A stretch of 18,252 bases of DNA from Anaerozeibacter quisquiliarum. Lineage in GTDB: Bacteria; Bacillota; Clostridia; Christensenellales; Aristaeellaceae. The notes beneath the pieces are model-generated. The model worked only from the letters and a program-made list of their open reading frames with translations. It had not been told where the DNA came from and made no database searches. The DNA lies in the NCBI GenBank assembly GCA_051162045.1, contig JBISDI010000054.1; one strand, 5' to 3'. The position numbers were made by a program, and so were the translations under genes. Positions 7,686 through 13,177 of this stretch are shown one piece after another. The number at the start of each line of letters is the position of its first letter. Within the stretch, counting starts at the first letter, position 1.

Positions 7686-9148
7686 CGCCCGAACACCTCC
7701 TTTGGCAGCTGCTCGGTAAAGGCAAACCCACCGATCAGGCAGAATTGCAGCTTATCCTGCTCGGTAACAACAATCTGATTGACGATGCTGTGGAACAGGG
7801 TTTCGTCAAAACCGGTCAGGTACGGCGCTCCCTGTTCCATCAGCTCCATCAGCAGCTTGCAGTCGGAAATCATCTCATCGTCCGCATCGCTTTCCAACAG
7901 TCTGCGGCGGCCTCGTTTCAGGAGGTCGAGCTGCTGGTTGATTTCATTATTTTTCTGCATAAAAATAGCAGAGTCCATGTAACCTTTCGTCCTGAGACGA
8001 TTCAGTACCAGACTCTGCTTGGTGAGTTCCGCTATTTCCTTATTGATGCTTCCGACTTTTACATCGCTCATGGTGATTTTGGATTTGAGATCCATCAGCT
8101 CTGTTAAGGCGGAGGAGAGAATATAGCGGCTGTTCTGTTTTAGCTTGTTAACCATTCGGATAAAGGTCTGTATAATGGCATCCTCCCGGATTTGACGGAT
8201 TTCGCAAAGCTCCTTGCTGCGGAAGTGTCTGTGGCAGACCCAATAGGTTTTTCCGTTGGTCACCCTGCGGGAGAAGTTCGTACCGCATTTGCCGCACTTG
8301 ATTTTCCCGGAGAAAGCGTACTGCCTGCCACGACCCTTGCTTGGGCAGAGGGCGTTACGGGCTTTCATCAGCTGCTGTGCCTGCTCAAATTCTGACCGGC
8401 TGATGAGCGGCTCATGGGAGTCGGTGATATAATAGCGGTCACGCTCGCCCTTGTTGCGCTTGGTTTGAAAAGGCATGGTGCTGGTGGTGTAGGATTTCTG
8501 CAGCAGGGCATCGCCGATGTATCGCTCACTTTTGAGGATATAGCTGACGGCGGTATAAAGCCAGCTGACTTCGCCATTCTTGCAGGGGATACCCTCGGCG
8601 TTCAATTCGGTTGCGATCTGATCCATGCTCTTGCCGGAGAGGTAGCTTCCAAATATCCGGCGCACTATGGGGGCTTCCTTTGAATTGGGAATCAGCGTAT
8701 TATCTACAAGGTCGTATCCGTAGGGAGCGCAGCAGCAAGTGAAGCTGCCGTTCTGCATCCTCCGGGCATAGCTCCAGCGCATATTGTTGGAGATGGAGGT
8801 GGATTCCTCCTGAGCGATGGAGCTGAAGGCTCCGATCATCATCTCATCGTGCATATCCGCTGTTTTGAGGCCATCTTCCTCAAATTCCACCTCAATGCCG
8901 AGGGCTTTCAGCTCCCGGACGGTAGAGAGGCAGTCGTGGATGTTCCTCGCAAACCGGGAAACAGACTTTACAAGGATGCGGTCGATTTTGCCCTTTCTGC
9001 AGTCGGAAAGCATCCGCTGAAATTCCTCCCGCTTGTCAGACCGGGTTCCGGTGATGCCCTCATCCGAATAGGTGAGTATACGGGTACTTCTTCCTGTAAG
9101 AATAACGGCCATCACCTGCCCAGATAAACTGCAATCCAGCAAGACCAT
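7682..9148 (-). pseudogene. Large serine recombinase missing its catalytic N-terminus
   Basis: The 488-residue frame shows clear recombinase homology from YSDEGITGT onward (about residue 27): KSVSRFARN, SIAQEESTSIS, a recombinase domain, a zinc ribbon (CGKCG, then C-x8-LC) and a coiled coil. The first 26 residues are unlike the family, and the usual Tyr-x-Arg-Val-Ser catalytic block (about 60 residues) is not found in any frame upstream. There is no good ribosome binding site before the ATG at 9148. Homology stops near base 9066, where the DNA changes to the glycosyltransferase island. A truncated, inactive product could still be made. It was probably the first gene of the recombinase operon. 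Confidence 0.8.
8495..8521. repeat. 27-bp exact direct repeat, copy 2
   Basis: It is identical to 6028-6054 and has the same orientation, about 2.47 kb away. It reflects conservation, or gene conversion, of the RYIGDALLQK-coding segment. Confidence 0.85.
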
Positions 9149-9164
9149 CCCGCGGAAAAAATGA

Positions 9165-9193
9165 TTGTCACCAAGGAAATTCTACGTTATAAT
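9165..9193 (+). promoter_or_regulatory. Strong sigma-A-type promoter for the GT51 gene
   Basis: TTGTCA (9165-9170), a 17-base spacer and a perfect TATAAT (9188-9193) lie about 60 bases before the glycosyltransferase start codon on the plus strand. It is one of the two best-matching promoters in the window. Confidence 0.7.
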
Positions 9194-9207
9194 ATAGTCA
9201 ATATTAT
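9189..9207. promoter_or_regulatory. Palindrome over the -10 box, possible operator
   Basis: ATAATAT (9189-9195) and ATATTAT (9201-9207) are perfect inverted arms separated by AGTCA. The left arm lies within and just after the -10 hexamer, so a bound dimeric repressor would block RNA polymerase. In such AT-rich DNA a 7-bp palindrome can also arise by chance. Confidence 0.35.
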
Positions 9208-9251
9208 CCTATGGTGTTTGTTTTTGTAAGCGATGGAGTTTCGGAGGCAAT

Positions 9252-9905
9252 ATGAAAAGATTCAAGGTGAGGCGACTGGTATGGATCGTTCTTACTGTAC
9301 TCGTGGCGTTCATTATCGTATATTACGGATATGAAGTAGTCGCCGCGCGGCAAAACACGCAGCAAATAGTTGCCGACATCTGGGCATCTGGCCGTATTGA
9401 GTTGCCGTTGAGCGAACTTTCCTTGCCGCGCCAAGAAATGCTTCTCAAGATAGAAGATCCGGCATTTTACCACCATCACGGCGTAGACTTTGTGACCCCT
9501 GGCGCTGGGTGGACGACGATCACCCAGAATTTGGCGAAGCGTTTCTATTTCAAGGACTTTGAGCAAGGCATCATGAAGATCAAGCAGACACTGTGTGCGT
9601 GGTTGGCGCTTGACCCAATGGTCGACAAGCAAACACAGTTGACGCTATATATTAATATCTCATACTTTGGGAACGGTGCATACGGCTTGAGCGATGCGGC
9701 AGCCACTTATTTTGGCAAAAAAGTGTCCGAATTGACCGATGATGAATATTTGTCGCTTATCGCATCCCTGATCAGCCCAAACGAACTTAACATCGCAGAT
9801 CATCCGCAAGAAAACGCGCAGCGTGTGACACGAATTCATAAGGTGCTATCCGGAGAATATACGCCAGATGGGCTTTTCGATATAACGTATGAGGGCGCAG
9901 ATTAA
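9252..9905 (+). CDS. Monofunctional GT51 peptidoglycan glycosyltransferase, divergent
   Basis: The protein has 217 residues: a short basic N-terminus, one membrane segment (about 9-26), then a GT51 domain outside the membrane. Family motifs are readable: EDPAFYHHHGVDF with the catalytic Glu68, GWTTITQNLAK (86-96) in place of GGSTITQQLAK, and LYINISYFGNGAYG (132-145). The family polymerises lipid II into glycan strands. Two usual acidic positions differ: motif 3 reads MKIKQT, with Gln112 where Glu is common, and motif 4 has Thr where Glu precedes LYLN. GGAGG lies 5 bases before the ATG. It faces opposite to its neighbours and sits between two truncated recombinase genes, so it is probably transferred cargo. 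Confidence 0.85.
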   Translation: MKRFKVRRLVWIVLTVLVAFIIVYYGYEVVAARQNTQQIVADIWASGRIELPLSELSLPRQEMLLKIEDPAFYHHHGVDFVTPGAGWTTITQNLAKRFYFKDFEQGIMKIKQTLCAWLALDPMVDKQTQLTLYINISYFGNGAYGLSDAAATYFGKKVSELTDDEYLSLIASLISPNELNIADHPQENAQRVTRIHKVLSGEYTPDGLFDITYEGAD

Positions 9906-9912
9906 GCTATAA

Positions 9913-10248
9913 TCGGGTGAGTGCATCATTTCACGATTACATAGGAGCCTTCGGGAAACGTATATTTTTGAGGTTTACTCCCAACGGCGGCTGCTTATGC
10001 TGTTGCCTTTGCGAGTGCGTTCGCTCTCTGATGCGAAATGCAGAAATGCTACGCGCGTCGCTTCCATTACAGACAGAGCTTGGCTTATGGATGCTTTATT
10101 GGTTGAAAATTTGTATAAAGGTATACTGGTTCGGCTCCAAATCCTTGATTTGCCGTAGAAAGACTTCTATCTGTCAAACCTTGAGAAAGCCCTCGGTAGT
10201 CGGTTTCCCGATCTCCGGGAGCTTTCAAACATCCACTTGGCTAAATGA
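9913..10248 (+). pseudogene. Unidentified reading frame interrupted by an in-frame TAG
   Basis: The region after the GT51 gene holds a frame open from 9913 to a TAG at 10156-10158. It continues in the same frame for 29 codons to TGA at 10246-10248. Both halves look protein-like: TDRAWLMDALLVENLYKG before the stop, and KDFYLSNLEKALGSRF then PDLRELSNIHLAK after it. No clear start codon with a ribosome site was found, so this is probably the tail of a damaged gene, read in the same direction as the GT51 gene. I do not recognise the family. A different, overlapping plus frame (9917-10303) is Cys-rich and looks non-coding. Confidence 0.35.
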
Positions 10249-10276
10249 AACAGTCCGGCGATTCTGCCGGACTGTT
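10249..10276 (-). terminator. Perfect 11-bp hairpin at the end of the TndX-like fragment
   Basis: AACAGTCCGGC (10249-10259) and GCCGGACTGTT (10266-10276) form a perfect stem with a 6-base loop overlapping the recombinase stop codon. On the minus strand it is followed by TTTCATTT, a moderate U-rich tail. It also sits directly after the plus-strand frame ending at 10248, so it could close both. Confidence 0.65.
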
Positions 10277-10898
10277 ATCGTGTACCGTTTACTTCCCCAA
10301 TAAAGTTGTATCGCACTCTGACCTGCTGCTGCTTTTTGCCATCAACCATCATCGGCTCGTAAACGAAAACCTTATCGATGAACGTTGCAACAATCTCTGG
10401 CGTCAATTCTTGAATGTCCGTGAACCTCTTGACCAGGCTGACGAATTGCACGGCACCATCGCGCTTTTGATTCTCGACAGCAATCAGCTCGTGCAGCTCT
10501 TCATACCGCACCCGGATCGTCTGCTGCTCTTCTTCATATGCCGCCATCATTCTGGCAAAGCGGTCAGCAGAGAGCAGCCCGGCCACTTTGTCCTCGTAGA
10601 GTCGGTTGATGATGTTGTCAACCTCAGCCAAACGGCTCTGCGCCGCCGCCAGATCCCGCTGATTCCTCCGCAAGGCTTCCCGACCACTGTTGCTCGTTGC
10701 TTTTTCCACCAAATGAATGAACTTTGTCTCGTGTACCCTGGCCATCTCCGTCACCTGGCGCAGGCTGGCGAGAACCGCATCTTCCAGTACATTCCTGTGG
10801 ATATAATGCCGGGAGCAGAGTTTATAGCTGCTATGATAGCTGCATTCAAAGGTTCCGTTCGTGTTTTTCAATCTGTCGCAGGCATGAAAGTAAAGCCT
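10275..10898 (-). pseudogene. 3' fragment of a TndX/TnpX-type large serine recombinase
   Basis: The frame shows only the C-terminal part of an ICE recombinase: the end of the zinc ribbon (RLYFHACDRLKN, C-SYHSSYKLC-SRHYI), a long coiled coil, and the closing DUF4368-like block TPEIVATFIDKVFVYEP followed by RVRYNFIGE. The resolvase domain, recombinase domain and first zinc-ribbon cysteines are missing. Homology begins near 10898, exactly where the VirB3/PrgI-like gene stops. No proper start or ribosome site serves the fragment; only a TTG at 10871 is available. In related ICEs this gene lies at one end of the element, so the ICE end should be close to 10250. It cannot be catalytic. Confidence 0.85.
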
Positions 10899-10942
10899 AT
10901 TAAGGTTGCTTTTGCTCTTAAGTGATCGGGGTAGATATACAT
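10868..10942 (-). pseudogene. 5' stub of a small VirB3/PrgI-like conjugation gene
   Basis: An ATG at 10942, preceded by AGGAGG, opens a frame beginning MYIYPDHLRAKATL. From memory this resembles the N-terminus of a small two-helix membrane protein that follows the VirB6-like gene in clostridial ICEs. After about 14 codons (near 10901) the similarity ends, and the frame closes at a TGA (10868-10870) within recombinase sequence, giving a 24-residue product without membrane helices. The gene is therefore broken by the junction with the recombinase fragment. The VirB3/PrgI label rests on a short match and on gene order. Confidence 0.55.
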
Positions 10943-10954
10943 AGGCCGCCTCCT

Positions 10955-11521
10955 TTACATCCGCATGGAAAAACCGGAGCCTTGCTTCAGCTCCGGTTCC
11001 ATTTCCTTTGCGGCATAATGCACATTGGGAGAATAACAGGCTTCGTTCAGCTGCTTGGCGTAGCTTTCGGCCTGTTCCATCGACTCAAATTCCATCGGCT
11101 TGCCGCCGTGCTTGCACCAGCTCTGAGCGGCTCCGCACACCGAACCGGCGCTGCGCATCGCCCATACACCATATTTCTTTTCCATTGTAAAACCTCCTTG
11201 GATTTGTTCTGCGGATATCTCATGAACAAGAATACCCAGCTTTTTGGCTTCCTGAAGCTCCATAGCCATGCCGTTGGACATCCGGCTGCCGCAAAGCCAC
11301 AGCTCATCGCAGGCCTCCAGCACACGATGCCCCATACAAAGACCGGATTCCCGCTGGATGGGGTCATTGTCATCCAAAAACTGCGGATACAAAAGATGGA
11401 CAGCTATCGGCGTACAATTCTGCTCCATTGCATAGCGGCAGGCCGCCTTTGCAAATTCCACATTCTGTTGTATGTCCCCGGCATAGGGCGAACAGATATA
11501 GACCAGCTTATTCTGACTCAT
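10955..11521 (-). CDS. DUF4406-like protein (nucleoside 2-deoxyribosyltransferase-like fold)
   Basis: The protein has 188 residues. The N-terminal 100 or so (VYICSPYAGDIQQNVEFAK, then HLLYPQFLDD, CMGHRVLEACDELWLCG, EAKKLG) match the DUF4406 type, whose fold resembles nucleoside 2-deoxyribosyltransferases. A second part (about 115-180) has WAMRSAG, CKHGG and FESMEQAESYAKQLNEA and looks like a small separate domain. The biochemical role of these proteins is not established. The ATG overlaps the stop of the VirB6-like gene (ATGA, 11518-11521), and the gene ends 12 bases before the VirB3/PrgI-like stub, so it is translated as part of the conjugation operon. Confidence 0.75.
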   Translation of the reverse strand: MSQNKLVYICSPYAGDIQQNVEFAKAACRYAMEQNCTPIAVHLLYPQFLDDNDPIQRESGLCMGHRVLEACDELWLCGSRMSNGMAMELQEAKKLGILVHEISAEQIQGGFTMEKKYGVWAMRSAGSVCGAAQSWCKHGGKPMEFESMEQAESYAKQLNEACYSPNVHYAAKEMEPELKQGSGFSMRM

Positions 11522-12420
11522 TTTGCCACCGCCTGTACTACCGTCTTTGTCATGTTCACCGCAGTCTGCGCCGCATACACCGTACTCATGAGGTTGGCTT
11601 TGGTGCTGGTATCCAGTCCGAACTGTCCGGCAATGCGGGGGATTTCACCGGCTGCCAGCATCAGTCCAAGCCCCAGCAGCGCATGGTCTTTTACCACCAT
11701 GAGTCCGGCAATCAGCACCGTTGCCTGCAGGAATGCCGTAAGGCATAGCCCTATGACCTGCTTGCACCATGACACAAAGCCGTCAATATACCCACGGGGA
11801 ACACTGAACATATACAGGCTTCCCACGGCAATCTGGATGAGGAGAATACCGCCTCGCTTCAGGTTGGCAAAGAACACCTTAATGACCGCATAGCCCATCA
11901 GGATGAGAATAAAAATCATCATGATCGGGCTTGTAATGGCAGACAAGCCTCCGAATACATTGCTGGTCATGGCCTGCTCCAGATTCCCCGCATCCTGTAA
12001 GGATTCGATGATGCCTTGGGCTACTGTGCCGAAGTCGGTTCCAAGGCCGGTAATTCCGGCAGTAAAGCTGCCCTGCAAAGACACTGACAGCTTATATAGC
12101 TCCACCGGCACCGTGGTGAACAGCCCCACCGCCATAAAGCCTTTGATGGCATTGAGGGCGGTATCCTTGATGCTGCCTCTGCCGGACTGTGATTCAATCC
12201 CGCATTCAAAGGCAGCCACCACAAGACCGACACCGTAGAGCGCCCACGCCAGATAGGAAAAGAACAGCACGATGGACTGCACCCAGCTCATTTCGAACAG
12301 GTCGGCTCCCATGTTTCCCATCTGCATAAAAAAGTCGCCGAGAAAGCCCACGATCTGACCGTAGATCCAATCTACAATCTGACCGAGGACAGTGTCGGCA
12401 ACAAAATCCCAGATAAACAT
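11518..12420 (-). CDS. VirB6/TrbL-like membrane channel protein (DUF6045-like)
   Basis: The protein has 300 residues and several strongly hydrophobic segments: around 50-70 (VQSIVLFFSYLAWALYG), 95-110, 165-185 (IMMIFILILMGYAVIKVF), 190-205 and 225-255. The layout, with an amphipathic N-terminus MFIWDFVADTVLGQIVDWIY and a C-terminal Thr/Ala-rich tail, fits the VirB6/TrbL-like inner-membrane proteins of clostridial ICEs (DUF6045). It should form part of the membrane channel of the mating apparatus. The ATG has GAGGTG 8 bases upstream. It follows the VirB2-like gene, with only a plus-strand small gene between, and overlaps the DUF4406-like gene. Confidence 0.8.
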   Translation of the reverse strand: MFIWDFVADTVLGQIVDWIYGQIVGFLGDFFMQMGNMGADLFEMSWVQSIVLFFSYLAWALYGVGLVVAAFECGIESQSGRGSIKDTALNAIKGFMAVGLFTTVPVELYKLSVSLQGSFTAGITGLGTDFGTVAQGIIESLQDAGNLEQAMTSNVFGGLSAITSPIMMIFILILMGYAVIKVFFANLKRGGILLIQIAVGSLYMFSVPRGYIDGFVSWCKQVIGLCLTAFLQATVLIAGLMVVKDHALLGLGLMLAAGEIPRIAGQFGLDTSTKANLMSTVYAAQTAVNMTKTVVQAVAK

Positions 12421-12489
12421 TTCAATTTCACCTCTTTCATAACTGCCGCTTCCTCCCGCACCGGTCAGCTTTTTTCCCTGATTTATGAC

Positions 12490-12518
12490 TTGACAATCCG
12501 CTTGTTCAGAGCTTTAAT
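12490..12518 (+). promoter_or_regulatory. Strong promoter on the plus strand inside the conjugation operon
   Basis: A perfect TTGACA (12490-12495), a 17-base spacer and TTTAAT (12513-12518, one mismatch from TATAAT) lie about 45 bases before the GTG of the 57-residue gene. It points against all neighbouring conjugation genes. Confidence 0.6.
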
Positions 12519-12564
12519 ACCACACAACGGAGGCCGCCGAAATAATTTCAAAGGAGGTATTTGT

Positions 12565-12738
12565 GTGGCAGATTACAAAAAGCTCTACTATAAAATGTTT
12601 AACGCAGCAACCGATGCCGAGAAGCTCATTTCTCAGGCTGCTTGTATGATGCGCACCGCCCAGCAGGAGTGCGAGGAAATATATATGGATGCAGATGAGA
12701 CCCCGCTGCGCCTGACAGATAAGCAGCCGGAGGAGTAA
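12565..12738 (+). CDS. 57-residue phage/ICE-type small protein
   Basis: The product begins (V/M)ADYKKLYYKMFNAATDAEKL and ends with an acidic tail (EEIYMDADETPLRLTDKQPEE). This N-terminal pattern is common in small uncharacterised phage and mobile-element proteins. The GTG start at 12565 is chosen over an upstream ATG because AAAGGAGGT sits 7 bases before it. It is predicted to be mostly helical, with no signal or membrane segment. It is the only plus-strand gene in the conjugation module and has its own promoter at 12490-12518. The function is unknown. Confidence 0.7.
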   Translation: MADYKKLYYKMFNAATDAEKLISQAACMMRTAQQECEEIYMDADETPLRLTDKQPEE

Positions 12739-12756
12739 AAATCTGCGACTCCTGTG

Positions 12757-13095
12757 CTACATCCCCAGCACTTGCCAGATGTATAAGGGAGCGGTCAGTG
12801 TGAACACCAAGCAGGCAAACAGGATTGCCGGAGCAGCCCACTCGAACTGACCATGTTTCCGATAATCAAAATAAGCCGTACCCAATTTGGCAAAGAAAAA
12901 CACCGCCAGAATCAGGTCGATGGCGGGGAACACCACCTTGTTGACCACCGTCTTGATCTGCTGGGAAGCGGTCGACCACGTTCCCTCAATCGCCCCGGCC
13001 ACATCGCCGCTTCCTGCAGCATAGGCCGTTGTGCTGAACATCAGGCACAGCATCAGAGCCATGCACAGGAGCATTGCAATTCGTTTCGATTTCAT
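12757..13095 (-). CDS. DUF3852 protein, VirB2-pilin-like
   Basis: The protein has 112 residues. A signal peptide (KSKRIAMLLCMALMLC to TTAYAA, cleavage after AYA) is followed by GDVAGAIEGTW, a hydrophobic segment VVFPAIDLILAVFFFAKL, a charged loop YFDYRKHGQFEW and a second hydrophobic segment. Two membrane helices after a cleaved signal is the VirB2/TrbC pilin layout, and the sequence resembles DUF3852 of clostridial ICEs. The start at 13095 (ATG after AAGGTGG) is preferred to the in-frame ATG at 13116. It would supply the transfer pilus or a channel subunit. It is antisense to the transcript predicted from 12490. Confidence 0.75.
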   Translation of the reverse strand: MKSKRIAMLLCMALMLCLMFSTTAYAAGSGDVAGAIEGTWSTASQQIKTVVNKVVFPAIDLILAVFFFAKLGTAYFDYRKHGQFEWAAPAILFACLVFTLTAPLYIWQVLGM

Positions 13096-13130
13096 CGATT
13101 TTCCACCTTTCTTCATAGGGTTGAGAATGG

Positions 13131-13169
13131 CAAGACCGCAGCTTTCGATTCGCTGCGGCCTTGTTTTTT
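13131..13169 (+). terminator. Plus-strand intrinsic terminator
   Basis: CAAGACCGCAGC (13131-13142) pairs with GCTGCGGCCTTG (13152-13163) with one mismatch, followed by six T (13164-13169) on the plus strand. On the minus strand, the coding direction here, there is no T tract after the stem. It therefore ends transcription coming from the 12490 promoter, or from other antisense reading. Confidence 0.7.
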
Positions 13170-13177
13170 CTCTATGT

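Larger units (their letters stand above)
1..9148 (-). mobile_element. Serine-recombinase island carrying a type II CBASS (boundaries not visible)
   Basis: Three adjacent serine recombinase-family genes (5179-9148), a small DNA-binding protein and a four-gene CBASS operon all read on the minus strand. The left end lies outside the window. The right side is disrupted, because the first recombinase has lost its 5' end near 9066. The CBASS part is visibly more AT-rich than the recombinase part, which fits assembly from different sources. No attachment-site repeat could be identified by eye. That the recombinases move the CBASS genes is inferred from proximity only. Confidence 0.45.

Noticed and set aside
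9204..9632. 142-codon minus-strand frame opposite the GT51 gene
   Set aside because: The plus strand there has clear GT51 motifs, a promoter and an SD; the minus frame shows no family pattern.
9917..10303. 128-codon plus-strand frame after the GT51 gene
   Set aside because: It has a Cys-rich, irregular composition and runs through the hairpin. The other frame in the same place (9913-10248) looks more protein-like.
10245..11893. Long plus-strand frames (10245-10925 and 10922-11893)
   Set aside because: They are antisense to the recombinase fragment, the DUF4406-like gene and part of the VirB6-like gene, all of which have strong family patterns and SD sites.
12732..12755. Small inverted repeat after the 57-residue gene (AGGAGT/ACTCCT)
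   Set aside because: It has only a 6-bp stem with an 11-base loop and no T tract; too weak to call a terminator, while a much better one lies at 13131-13169.
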